DNA from: AC-69 sp050692435
GTDB lineage: Bacteria; Actinomycetota; UBA4738; HRBIN12
Direction: 5' to 3'
Length of the DNA stretch: 17,725 nt
Assembly (NCBI GenBank): GCA_050692435.1
Contig: JBOGVG010000051.1
Span: 1-17,725 of the forward strand
Each line of letters opens with the position of its first letter. Positions within the stretch are counted from its first letter, which is position 1. The notes beneath the pieces are model-generated. The model was not told the DNA's origin. It saw only the letters and a program-made list of their open reading frames with translations, and made no database searches. This document shows, in pieces, positions 1 through 6,555 of this stretch. The position numbers and the translations under genes were made by a program.

Positions 1-554
1 TCGAGCCTTGCGTCGAGCCCCGCGGCGATCGCATCGGCGAGGCGCGTCAGCGCCTGATCACGGTCCTCGTAGACGAACCGTCGTGAGTGCCCATTCTCCT
101 GAATCGTCAGGTGGTAGACCTTCATGGCTTCCACGCTCATCCTCTCCGTCAGCTCGCGTATCCACTGGGACCTGTCCTTTGCAGTGTAGTCCTCGAAGCT
201 CGTTCCTCCTCTCTCCCACGAGGGCCTTCTCGCTCCGGACGACAGAACGGCGAACTGCGAACTGCCCATCTCACTGAAGGATGCTCGCGGGAAGGTGAAC
301 CAAACGCGCTGGTCATCCCAGCCGCCGATCTCCTCCTCCAACACCTTCGGGGTGATCGGGGCGTGGGTGGCAAGACGGGAGAATGCCTCGACCCCCCCAT
401 TGCCCTTCACGAGAACGCGGCGGGCGGCGCTCCCTACGTTCTGACGCGCAGTCAAGAAGGCGGTGAGGGAGTCGAGATCGGCCGAGGCCGCGTCATCGAT
501 GCGGGCCACCGGATAGGGGGAACGCGCGGGCGCACCTAGCCTGGCCGAATTCAT
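1..554 (-). CDS. hypothetical protein, C-terminus beyond left edge
   Basis: A single minus-strand frame stays open from position 554 to the left edge, at least 184 codons with no stop. Codon use is plausible throughout. The product reads as a soluble mixed alpha/beta protein with no signal peptide, membrane helix or motif that I recognise. Segments include LTAFLTARQNVGSAARRV near the N-terminus, a WDDQRVWFTFPRASFSEMG stretch in the middle, and MKVYHLTIQENGHSRRFVY near the edge. The start is uncertain: ATG at 554, GTG at 509 and internal ATGs at 140 and 125 are all in frame, and none has a strong Shine-Dalgarno. The internal ATG at 140 is preceded by GGAGAGG, so a shorter product is possible. 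The decayed transposase region lies just upstream and may have replaced the original promoter. Function unknown. Confidence 0.6.
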   Translation of the reverse strand, partial: MNSARLGAPARSPYPVARIDDAASADLDSLTAFLTARQNVGSAARRVLVKGNGGVEAFSRLATHAPITPKVLEEEIGGWDDQRVWFTFPRASFSEMGSSQFAVLSSGARRPSWERGGTSFEDYTAKDRSQWIRELTERMSVEAMKVYHLTIQENGHSRRFVYEDRDQALTRLADAIAAGLDARL

Positions 555-734
555 CGAGCTCGGATCGCTGGGAGCGCCTGTTGAGTTACGCCGCAGGACC
601 TGCTCATGCCGCTGGTTTCGGATCGCCGCTGGCGAGCTGAAGAAAGTGCGGCGGGCGATCGATTCCCAGCGACTTGACGTACGAGATGCCCGAGCCGATC
701 TCCGACGTGTTGCGGGCGCTCAGGGCGCTCCCCA

Positions 735-820
735 AGCGTGCCTGGGCTGGGCGGATAACACCAGTATGGACAATGATGCTGGGGAGTTCTTCGTGGCCGT
801 CGAGCCCGTGGGGTAAACAA
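735..820 (+). pseudogene. possible fragment of a DDE (IS3-like) transposase
   Basis: The plus-strand frame reads GWADNTSMDNDAGEFFVAVE, then meets a stop near 815. It resembles the conserved SMDNAxAESFFATLK region found before the catalytic Glu of IS3-type transposases, but with small insertions and substitutions. No start, no upstream catalytic core and no terminal repeat can be seen. It lies about 70 bp before a second, clearer transposase relic. The call rests on a short motif only and could be chance. Confidence 0.25.
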
Positions 821-883
821 ACTCAACCGGGCCGTTGACATGCGGCGTTACCGCGACGCCTGGGAATCGGTCAGACTGCGCCC

Positions 884-1128
884 GTGCTCGCGTTCCTCCT
901 GTATCGCATCCTGTGCGGCCCTCCGCCTCCTCGTCCGCGTCGGTGTCGATGACCGGGAGCTGGAGATCGCCGTGCTGCGCTGCCAGCTGGCGGCGTGGGA
1001 AGCCGCCCCGCTGCAGCACCACCGACCGGGCCTTCCTTGCCGCCGCCAGCCGGTTCCTCCCGCGAAAGCGGTGGTCCGCCTTTCCGGTCGTCCCCGCCGC
1101 CGCGCTGATCCGGTGCTCGCAGCGCTAA
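884..1128 (+). pseudogene. N-terminal relic of an integrase-core (rve) transposase, multiple frameshifts
   Basis: Three plus-strand frames must be joined to recover a recognisable N-terminus. VLAFLLYRIL starts at the GTG at 884. LLVRVGVDDRELEIAVLRCQLA follows in the next frame (about 920-985). TTDRAFLAAASRFLPRKRWSAF follows in a third frame (about 1019-1090) and ends at TAA at 1126-1128. Actinobacterial rve transposases carry this order of motifs (DRELEIAVLRHQLA, then DRALLAAASRLLPRERWSAF, then LLRWHR) before the catalytic domain. The catalytic domain is absent, so the gene is dead. A TTGACA at 834-839 could be what remains of its promoter. From 1130 to 1257 one frame (VSITDIERKQLRLLRAELRI) also looks coding but I do not recognise it. 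Confidence 0.6.
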
Positions 1129-1297
1129 AGCCGGGTGTCGATCACCGACATCGAACGCAAGCAGCTCCGGTTGCTGCGCGCGGAGCTCAGGATCGATCCA
1201 CTGCCCGCGACGGGAGCGAAGGAGGATCGCTCGAGCGGGAGGAAGACTGCGTGACTCCGGCCGCTCCATCTACAGGAGGCTGAGGACTTGACCTTGC

Positions 1298-2152
1298 CTA
1301 GCGACGGCTTCTCTCATCCGCCTTGTGTCTCCTCTCCCCCAGCAGAGTCCATGCGGCGGCGAAGCCGATCATGACCACTCCCCAGAACACGCCTTGACTG
1401 GACGGGTAGTTGGGGTGGGTCACGAATCCTGTTCCGAGGAGCACGAGAAGGAACGCCCCCGTCCATACCGAGAATCGCCACCCGGGAAGCGAGGTTGCCC
1501 CGAGGCCCAGGACGAGGATCAGAACCAGGCTGTATTCAGCCATGAAGGAGTAGTGGAGTCCCTGCCAGTGCGGATCGGCTGCTACACCGGTCGCCTGCAG
1601 CCGGAGCTGGCTGGTCAGGAGGAGGAGGAGGGGAACCACGGCCAGCGTCCACAGGGCTGCCATGGGCTTGCTTCCCACGCGTGGGGGCGTGCGGAAGATG
1701 CTCGCTGGATGAAGCGCGCCCCCGATCACGGCGAGGGCAAGAATCGCAACGACCGGCGGTGGGATCCGGGAGGCGAACAGCCAGGTGGGTGTAACGATGA
1801 GGAGGCCTCCCGTGGCTTGCCACATGGGTGCAACCTTGTTGATCGGGTTCCTGAGCTGCAGGATCAGTCCGATCATGAATGACCAGTGGGTGGCCACGAT
1901 CGCCAGGTAGTGGACAGTGTGGGGAGCGAAGGTACCCGAGGTGATGTGATCGAAATCCAGTAGGGGCGCATAGAAGTCGTTTAGGAAGGCATCTGGGAAC
2001 CAGGCGAGGACGGGAAGCAGATTGAGCCTCCAGAACGCACCATTCATCCCGATGAGCAGCACCAGCACGATCGTGTAGAAGCCGACTCTTCGACGAGCGC
2101 TCCATGGCCGTGTCACCGATGTGGCTTCGACTGCTGTCTCGGCGATACTCAC
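1298..2152 (-). CDS. polytopic integral membrane protein, unknown function
   Basis: The product is 284 residues with about seven or eight hydrophobic segments, beginning at FYTIVLVLLIGMNGAFW (residues about 25-42) and ending near the C-terminus with GVVMIGFAAAWTLL and a basic tail. There is no signal peptide, and no catalytic motif is evident. The GTG start at 2152 is favoured by a GGGAGG five bases upstream. A TTGACA-N17-TATCTT promoter lies 30-58 bp upstream. The gene is divergent from a TetR-type regulator, which is the usual arrangement for a regulator and its target, so I infer that the TetR protein represses this gene. A role in transport or membrane stress would be a guess. It is not obviously an MFS or RND pump, and I could not place it in a named family. 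Confidence 0.85.
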   Translation of the reverse strand: MSIAETAVEATSVTRPWSARRRVGFYTIVLVLLIGMNGAFWRLNLLPVLAWFPDAFLNDFYAPLLDFDHITSGTFAPHTVHYLAIVATHWSFMIGLILQLRNPINKVAPMWQATGGLLIVTPTWLFASRIPPPVVAILALAVIGGALHPASIFRTPPRVGSKPMAALWTLAVVPLLLLLTSQLRLQATGVAADPHWQGLHYSFMAEYSLVLILVLGLGATSLPGWRFSVWTGAFLLVLLGTGFVTHPNYPSSQGVFWGVVMIGFAAAWTLLGERRHKADERSRR

Positions 2153-2181
2153 GATGACCTCCCAAGGTCCAGGACGACAGT

Positions 2182-2210
2182 AAGATATACAGCCTCACCA
2201 TCTTTGTCAA
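2182..2210 (-). promoter_or_regulatory. sigma-70-type promoter of the membrane protein gene, possible TetR operator
   Basis: On the minus strand a perfect -35 TTGACA (2205-2210) is separated by 17 bp from TATCTT (2182-2187). An inverted repeat AAGAT (2182-2186) / ATCTT (2200-2204) with a 13-bp gap lies inside the promoter, the usual place for a TetR-family operator. The arms are only 5 bp, so the operator is tentative while the promoter is well supported. Confidence 0.65.
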
Positions 2211-2238
2211 GTGGGACTGTAAGTTGGAGGGCGGATCG

Positions 2239-2859
2239 ATGACCTTACGGGAGCGACAGAAAGAACGGGGACGTGAGCTGATCAGGGCCGCGGCGGAGGA
2301 ACTCTTCCTCAGAGGCGGCTACACCGGCACGCCAGTGACTGCGATAGCAGAGAAGGCGGGCGTTGCCGAGAAGACGGTGTACAACCTCTTCCAGACTAAG
2401 TCCCGTCTGCTCCTGGACGTGTTTCGTAACCGAGCCCTCGGTCAAGGCGAGGACTCACTCGAGCTCGACCACGAGAAGATCCATTCACTGGACGATCCCG
2501 AAGAGATGATCGACCTGTTCTGCGAGACCAATGAGAAGGTCGCATCGAGAGCGATTCCGCTGCTTCGCGTGGTGCTGGAAGCAGCAGCGGGCGATAGGGA
2601 GGTAGCCGCACTCGTCGCCGCTCAAGAGGAGTTCCGCTACCAGCACCAGGCCTACCTTCTCCACGCGTTGCGACGACACGGCCACCTCCGGACAGACCAA
2701 CAGTTCGAGGAGCTGCAAAGAAGCCTTTGGCTAGCAGTGGCACCCGAGCTGTGCATCAAGGCCATCGATGCGGGCTGGGATCTCAAACGGCAGACAGAGT
2801 GGAACAAGCAAGTTCTCAGAGCGCTACTGCTCCCAGGCCCATCGAAACAAAGACCCTGA
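2239..2859 (+). CDS. TetR/AcrR family transcriptional regulator
   Basis: From the ATG at 2239 the product is 206 residues, the normal size for the family. The N-terminal DNA-binding domain shows RELIRAAAEELFLRGGYTG followed by the helix-turn-helix TAIAEKAGVAEKTVYNLF (residues about 34-51). The rest is a helical ligand-binding domain without recognisable specificity. The ATG at 2239 is preferred over the in-frame TTG at 2224 because GGAGGG (2226-2231) lies seven bases before it. The gene is divergent from the membrane protein whose promoter contains a candidate operator, so local repression and probably autoregulation are inferred. The ligand is unknown. Confidence 0.93.
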   Translation: MTLRERQKERGRELIRAAAEELFLRGGYTGTPVTAIAEKAGVAEKTVYNLFQTKSRLLLDVFRNRALGQGEDSLELDHEKIHSLDDPEEMIDLFCETNEKVASRAIPLLRVVLEAAAGDREVAALVAAQEEFRYQHQAYLLHALRRHGHLRTDQQFEELQRSLWLAVAPELCIKAIDAGWDLKRQTEWNKQVLRALLLPGPSKQRP

Positions 2860-2911
2860 GATATCGAGAAGCACGGTCGTAGGGGTCCCATCGAGGGGTG
2901 CAACAGGGCAG

Positions 2912-2928
2912 GGGGTCCTTCGGTCCCC
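2912..2928 (+). terminator. possible terminator hairpin after the TetR gene
   Basis: GGGGTCC, a three-base loop, then GGTCCCC can pair with one T-T mismatch, 52 bp after the TetR stop codon. No T-tract follows. A 10-bp perfect palindrome GGCCTAGGCC sits immediately downstream (2930-2939). Confidence 0.3.
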
Positions 2929-3094
2929 GGGCCTAGGCCGAAGCACAGATGCCCAGCGTTGCGCCCCGGAGAGGGGCGTCACACATCCATCTGCGCGGAC
3001 GCGACCCGCGAGTTTCGGCCTCGGGGTTGGGGACAGGTTCAAGAGACCATGGGGTTTCGACCCCGGCCGATCTCCGTCTCCCCGAGACGCAGCG

Positions 3095-3582
3095 TATGGT
3101 CCTCACTCGCGCGTCTTTAGTGCGTGGGGCCGAATCGGAGCATCATGGCGGACCCCACCCGGTCGAGTTCCTGTTCGACCGGATCCTGCGCGAGAACGGG
3201 ATCTCGCACCGCCACACCGGCGTGCGCTCTCCCACCACGACCGGCAAGATCGAGCGGTTCCACCAGAGCCTTCGCCGCGAGTTCCTGGCCGACTGCGCCT
3301 TCGCCTCGCTCGAGGCCGCCCAGGAGGAACTGGACGCGTGGGTGCACGCCTACAACACCGCCCGCCCGCACCAAGCGCTGGAGATGGCCACGCCGGCCGA
3401 GCGCTTCGGCCTCGCGCCGCTATCCAAGGACGCCGCCTCGACCGCGGTCGATCAGGGCGCGCTGGCCAGTGGGTCCTGCAACGGGTCGCCTCCAACGGCA
3501 TCGTCTCGGTCGACAACCAGGTCTTCTCGGTCGGCAACGCCCACCGGGGCGAGCTGGTCGACGTCTTCGTCGAACACTCCAT
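3095..3582 (+). pseudogene. 3' fragment of an IS481-type transposase, frameshifted
   Basis: The frame covering 3095-3460 contains VLT, then HPVEFLFDRILRENGISHR, SPTTTGKIERFHQSLRREFL, and YNTARPHQALEMATPAERF. These are the C-terminal part of the rve integrase core, including the third catalytic residue (the Glu of TTGKIERFH) and the NxxRPHQAL motif typical of IS481 family members. Near 3465 the reading moves to another frame, where RVASNGIVSVDNQVFSVGN and GELVDVFVEHS continue the family's C-terminal domain. The second catalytic Asp (usually in LTDNGK) is lost in a frameshifted stretch at about 3098-3140. The N-terminal HTH and first Asp are missing. The right boundary falls inside the transposase, not at an IS end, so this is a truncated relic and not an intact insertion. 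Confidence 0.8.
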
Positions 3583-3813
3583 GAGAAGAGATGCGATCGC
3601 GGCGCAGCCGGGGCCAAGCGCGTAGACGCCCCGCTTCAGATCCGTCACCTTCTCGAAGCCCTGACTGAAGGGCAAGATCAATAAGGAACGGGAACAGAAC
3701 CTGCACGCCGGCAGCGCGACGCCGACCTTCGTTCAGGAACTCGATGAGCTTCCGGTTGAGCCGCTCTTTGGATCTTCCTCGTCATAGCTCACACGAAGCT
3801 GGGGATCCGACAT
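3582..3813 (-). pseudogene. DUF6328-type membrane protein, frameshifted and truncated
   Basis: The minus strand starts with ATG at 3813 (MSDPQLRVSYDEEDP). It shifts frame to KERLNRKLIEFLNE and GVQVLFPFL, then shifts again to LPFSQGFEKVTDLKRGVY and CAAIASLLM, ending where the IS481 fragment begins. DUF6328 proteins have this order (KERxxRELIELLNELRVALPGVQVLFAFLL, then VPFxQxFEKVTDLQRGVYF, then a helix and IAPSAYHRL). The remaining two membrane helices are absent and I did not find them on the far side of the IS fragment. At least two frameshifts plus truncation make it non-functional. It begins 15 bp after the CsbD stop codon, so it was the last gene of the stress cluster. Confidence 0.7.
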
Positions 3814-3828
3814 GTTTCCGGTTTGCGC

Positions 3829-4041
3829 TTAGTCCCTGCGAAGCGCGTCCTTCGCGCTCTCCTTGGCCTTGTCGAGCGTGTCCTTTGCCTTGCCCAAAGC
3901 TTCCCTCGCCGACCCCTTGGTCTGGTCCTTCCGCCCCTCGGCCTCCAGAGCCTCATCGTCGGTGAGCTTGCCGGCTCCCTCCTTGATCTTGCCCTTGAGT
4001 CGGTCCTTCTTGCCCGAAGTCTTGTCTTGCGCCGAACCCAT
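3829..4041 (-). CDS. CsbD-like general stress protein
   Basis: A 70-residue, highly charged hydrophilic protein. It contains KDRLKGKIKEGAGKLTDDEALEAEG and the following QTKGSAREALGKAKDTLDKAKESAKDALRR, the defining pattern of the CsbD family (small helical stress proteins, SigB-controlled in Bacillus). Two starts are possible. ATG at 4050 lies only two bases after GGGAGG, whereas ATG at 4041 lies eleven bases after it. I chose 4041, but 4050 would add only MVI. The biochemical role of the family is unknown. Its place behind two small membrane-protein genes and before a DUF6328 relic, all on one strand, supports a stress-response transcription unit. Confidence 0.92.
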   Translation of the reverse strand: MGSAQDKTSGKKDRLKGKIKEGAGKLTDDEALEAEGRKDQTKGSAREALGKAKDTLDKAKESAKDALRRD

Positions 4042-4072
4042 GATGACCATAACCTCCCTGTGCTGCTGAACG

Positions 4073-4112
4073 GATGTCGGTTCTCGTGACTCGATGTTGG
4101 TTTTCGTGACTC
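4073..4112. repeat. tandem 20-bp repeat upstream of the CsbD gene
   Basis: Two adjacent 20-bp units, 4073-4092 and 4093-4112, differ at three positions. They fill the space between the CsbD start and the upstream membrane-protein stop. They could be a local duplication or paired protein-binding sites. Confidence 0.7.
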
Positions 4113-4125
4113 TCGGGATAATGCC

Positions 4126-4311
4126 TCAGTCGAACAGGCTGACGCCCCCCGGCCCAACCAGCAACCCGAGGATGATCAAGGCGATGCCCGCGAGGACGCT
4201 GCCCCGAAAGAGCGCCACGATGCCGGCGATGACGAGCACCGCCGCAATGATCCAAAGGATGGTGTCGGTCGTTTGCTCCTTTGCCTGCGCGAGTACGGTA
4301 AGGACATCCAT
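4126..4311 (-). CDS. small two-helix membrane protein (GPGG C-terminus)
   Basis: The 61-residue product has a short polar N-terminus (MDVLTVLAQAKEQTTD), a first hydrophobic segment ILWIIAAVLVIAGIVALF, a short turn, a second segment VLAGIALIILGLLV, and the ending GPGGVSLFD. I recall similar small actinobacterial proteins of unknown function ending in GPGGxSxF, but I cannot name a family. ATG is preceded by AAAGGGG about six bases upstream. It is the middle gene of the minus-strand stress cluster: 61 bp follow the previous stop, and the CsbD gene lies downstream. Inferred to be a membrane-associated stress protein. Confidence 0.8.
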   Translation of the reverse strand: MDVLTVLAQAKEQTTDTILWIIAAVLVIAGIVALFRGSVLAGIALIILGLLVGPGGVSLFD

Positions 4312-4334
4312 CGGTTTCCCCTTTCAACGTCATA

Positions 4335-4388
4335 CCACCTGAACCTCAGTCCGTAAACCGCCCACCTGAACCTCAGTCCGTAAACAGC
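4335..4388. repeat. 27-bp tandem duplication at a gene 3' end
   Basis: Positions 4335-4361 and 4362-4388 are two copies of a 27-bp unit that agree over the first 24 bases without a mismatch. The right-hand copy contains the last codons and stop of the small membrane protein ending at 4373. The left-hand copy repeats that stop region downstream. The period is a multiple of three. Confidence 0.85.
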
Positions 4389-4528
4389 GGGATCAGGTAC
4401 CAGGCTATGAACGCCAGGATCGCCAGCACGATAACGACGATCGCCGTGTACTTAATCGCCGCGAAGCCGACGAGCCCATGGGAGCTGTCAGGCTCCTCAG
4501 GCGACGCCTGGTGCTGGGGCTCACTCAT
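4373..4528 (-). CDS. small single-pass membrane protein
   Basis: From ATG at 4528 the product is 51 residues: a polar N-terminus (MSEPQHQASPEEPDSSHG), then one hydrophobic segment (AAIKYTAIVVIVLAILAFIAWYLI), then LFTD. ATG at 4528 is preferred to an upstream in-frame ATG at 4573 because GGGAGG ends six bases before it, and because the upstream ATG lies inside the promoter spacer. It is the first gene of the minus-strand stress cluster, under a GTTT-N15-GGGTAC promoter. Function unknown. The stop codon lies inside a recent-looking 27-bp tandem duplication. Confidence 0.75.
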   Translation of the reverse strand: MSEPQHQASPEEPDSSHGLVGFAAIKYTAIVVIVLAILAFIAWYLIPLFTD

Positions 4529-4556
4529 CACGAACCTCCCTTCCGTTGTGGTGTAG

Positions 4557-4581
4557 GTACCCGCGAATACCACTTCGAAAC
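4557..4581 (-). promoter_or_regulatory. candidate SigB/SigF-type stress promoter
   Basis: On the minus strand GTTT (4578-4581), 15 bp, then GGGTAC (4557-4562) matches the GTTT-N(14-16)-GGGTAT pattern of SigB/SigF-type stress sigma factors. It lies about 30 bp before the first gene of a unit that includes CsbD, a classical SigB-regulon protein. Motif and context agree. Confidence 0.6.
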
Positions 4582-4960
4582 CCGGTCCGAGCCGAAAGAC
4601 CTTCTGTCTTAGCCGGGGCCGGTGCGTCAGGATGTTCGCGGCACATCGTGCAACTCGCCTAACAGCTCTCCCGGTCCGTCAGCCCGCCTTATCCCGTAGA
4701 GGCGGCCCGGAGGGATCGAGCGGTGGGGCCGCCGCTGTGGTCTTGGACCTTGTGCCGCCGTGGTGGCCGAACCCTGGCCATGGCCAAATCGAGCAGTCGG
4801 GGAAGCAGGTTCGGTCTGCGGGAGGACAGGCCGTGAGCCCACCGCTCTCTGGTGGCACTCGGAGATCGACGGTTTGCCAACCAGTCGGCCCGGGTAAGAA
4901 CGCGCGGATGCTAGGAAGCGGGCTCATTCCATTGTTAGGAAGGTCAGGAAGGGAGGAATC
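4582..4960. other. intergenic region between divergent stress genes, no gene seen
   Basis: About 380 bp without a convincing reading frame on either strand; the open frames here lack family motifs and good ribosome binding sites. It should contain the promoter of the plus-strand gene at 4961, but I could not pick a clear -35/-10 pair. Confidence 0.5.
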
Positions 4961-5521
4961 ATGGATGCATGGGTCTGGATCCTTATCGCAGTAGTGGCAG
5001 TCGTGCTCGTCGGGATGGCCGCATGGGCCGCCGCACGCAGACGCCGAACCTCGGGCCTTCGAGACCAGTTCGGACCGGAGTACGAGCGCACGGTCGGGCA
5101 GACCGACGGCCGTCGTGAGGCCGAGGCCGAGCTGATGGAGCGACGTGCGCGACGAGAGGCACTGGACATCCGGCGGCTTACCTCTGCTGAGAGAGATCGC
5201 TACAGCTCGAAGTGGACGAACGTCCAAGCGCGCTTCGTCGATCAGCCGGCGGCGTCGCTCCAGGAAGCCGACGCTCTCGTGATGGACCTGATGCGAGAGC
5301 GAGGCTACCCGATGGATGATTTCGACCAGCGCGCCGCGGATGTGTCGGTCGATCACCCCCAGGTCGTCGAGCACTACCGTGCAGCGCACCAGATCTCACA
5401 CGACACGGCGGCGAAAGGGACGAGCACCGAGGACATGCGCCAAGGATTGGTGCACTACCGCGCCCTCTTCGAGGCGCTGCTCGAGGTCGACCCCGCAACC
5501 GGCGAGGGGGGTATGGGATGA
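4961..5521 (+). CDS. membrane-anchored hypothetical protein
   Basis: A 186-residue product. Residues 4-26 (WVWILIAVVAVVLVGMAAWAAA) form one N-terminal membrane helix followed by RRRR, so the long C-terminal part should face the cytoplasm. That part contains LRDQFGPEYERTVGQT, a charged helical stretch (RREAEAELMERRARREALDI), then RFVDQPAASLQEADALV, MRERGYPMDDFDQRAADVS and DHPQVVEHYRAAH. I recall this combination from actinobacterial proteins of unknown function found near stress genes. ATG is preceded by GGGAGG four bases upstream. It is divergent from the CsbD cluster, which suggests a shared stress-related context, but no activity can be assigned. Confidence 0.88.
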   Translation: MDAWVWILIAVVAVVLVGMAAWAAARRRRTSGLRDQFGPEYERTVGQTDGRREAEAELMERRARREALDIRRLTSAERDRYSSKWTNVQARFVDQPAASLQEADALVMDLMRERGYPMDDFDQRAADVSVDHPQVVEHYRAAHQISHDTAAKGTSTEDMRQGLVHYRALFEALLEVDPATGEGGMG

Positions 5522-5628
5522 TGATGCCCGCTTACGTTGGCACTTCGATCGAGGCCGAGTCGACAACCGCGGCTGATCGTACGAGTTGAGCGTCGTCCGA
5601 AGCAAGGACGGGGACCTCGTCCCAGTCG

Positions 5629-5757
5629 ATGGAGACAGCACTGGCTTCCGATCCCGTGACCGCTCAGCTCGTCGCCACCGAGAACGTCGTCGAGGCAGAG
5701 TCGAAGGAGCATATGAACTGGGAGCTGATAGGCGAGGCCGCCGGCCAGCTGAAGTGA
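5629..5757 (+). CDS. possible 42-residue ORF or relic
   Basis: ATG at 5629 opens a short frame ending at TGA 5755-5757. It contains DPVTAQLVATENVVEAESKE and a HMNWELIGEAAGQLK ending. Amino-acid composition is protein-like, but there is no good ribosome binding site and no family match. It directly precedes LuxR and hydrolase relics, so it may be another decayed gene fragment. Confidence 0.25.
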   Translation: METALASDPVTAQLVATENVVEAESKEHMNWELIGEAAGQLK

Positions 5758-5761
5758 GAAG

Positions 5762-5952
5762 GCCAAAGCCCTGAAGGTCCTTCGGCTGATCGTCCGGAGC
5801 CTGACCACACGCGAGATGGCCAGCCTCTCTTCATCTCACCGAAGACGGCCGACCATCACATCCAGCACAACTACACGAAGACCGGCGTCTCGTCCCGCGC
5901 GGGAGCGGCCCTCTTCGCCGTTGAACACGGCCTCCTCGAGCCCCGACGCCGT
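5762..5952 (+). pseudogene. LuxR-type HTH regulator relic (C-terminal part)
   Basis: Two frames together give a LuxR C-terminal helix-turn-helix: KVLRLIVRSLTTREMA in one frame (5774-5821), then after a frameshift LFISPKTADHHIQHNYTKTG and VSSRAGAALFAVEHGLLEP in another (5827-5944). In LuxR-type domains this reads EVLRLIxxGLTNREIAxRLFISPKTVxHHVxHIYxKxGVSxRAGAxLFAxxHGLL. The N-terminal sensory domain is not visible. Such regulators are often followed by an alpha/beta hydrolase, as here. Inactivated by frameshift and truncation. Confidence 0.65.
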
Positions 5953-5984
5953 TCGGCCGCTCAGGCAGATAGGGAGAACTCCCG

Positions 5985-6237
5985 ATGCGGCGCCGGGCGG
6001 GCAAGGGCCAACCCCCATCGGTTCTCTTCATCCAGGGTGCCGGTGGTAATGGCGGTGGCTTCGAGAAGGTGGCCCAGCTCCTGGCCGATGAGTTCACCAT
6101 CCTTATCTATGATGGCGAGGCAACTCTCGGGCTCGCACCGGCAGCAGCCTTTGGGACGAGCGGCGGGGCGGTGATCCTGGGAGATCGGCAGGAGCCCCGG
6201 ATGCCTCGCCTTGTTCACGCCGCCCATCGTGCCACGC
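5985..6237 (+). pseudogene. alpha/beta hydrolase with internal deletion
   Basis: ATG at 5985 has AGGGAG eight bases upstream. The protein begins MRRRAGKGQPPSVLFIQGAG, containing the first strand and the oxyanion-hole region (normally HGxGG, here QGAGG), then FEKVAQLLADEFTILIYD. It jumps directly from the ILIYD strand to LGLAPAAAFGTSGGA, the nucleophile elbow (G-T-S-G-G). In intact relatives about 30-40 residues separate these blocks, so an in-frame internal deletion is inferred. After the elbow the sequence no longer resembles the fold, and the Asp and His of the catalytic triad are not identifiable. Although the frame runs to 6461, a working enzyme is unlikely. Confidence 0.65.
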
Positions 6238-6475
6238 CTCTGGATGGATCGATCCCGTGTTCAGTCCGTCGACAGAAGCCGCACAACCCTCGGACGGTCG
6301 TGCTAAGGATCTGCTCCTCCTCGACCCGACTCACCTTGGACGAGGAGCGCGTTCCTTCGGCTTCACACAGGGCGATGCCGGCTTCGAATGGCAGGCTAGG
6401 CCCTCGCGTGTGCGGTGAGCCGAGACCCGCGGCCGGAATAGAACTCGCGACACACCGTTAAGTAGGACGAAGAGG
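6238..6475. other. no gene seen, probable decayed sequence
   Basis: I see no family motif in any frame here. It probably holds the scrambled 3' end of the hydrolase. A GGAGGAGAGG purine run at 6476-6485 begins the pirin leader. Confidence 0.4.
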
Positions 6476-6555
6476 GAGGAGAGGAACGTGAGACAACGGT
6501 TGAGGAAACGGGGCGAGACGCCGTCCTCGTAGAGGACGCGGCGTGGATCCGGGTC

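Noticed and set aside
541..565. Polylinker-like string with EcoRI- and SacI-type sites (GAATTC...GAGCTC)
   Set aside because: The order resembles a cloning vector edge, but the spacing is wrong for common polylinkers and the minus-strand reading frame continues through it.
2824..3042. Remaining half of DUF6328 on the left side of the IS481 relic
   Set aside because: I looked for IAPSAYHRL-like sequence in all minus-strand frames and found none.
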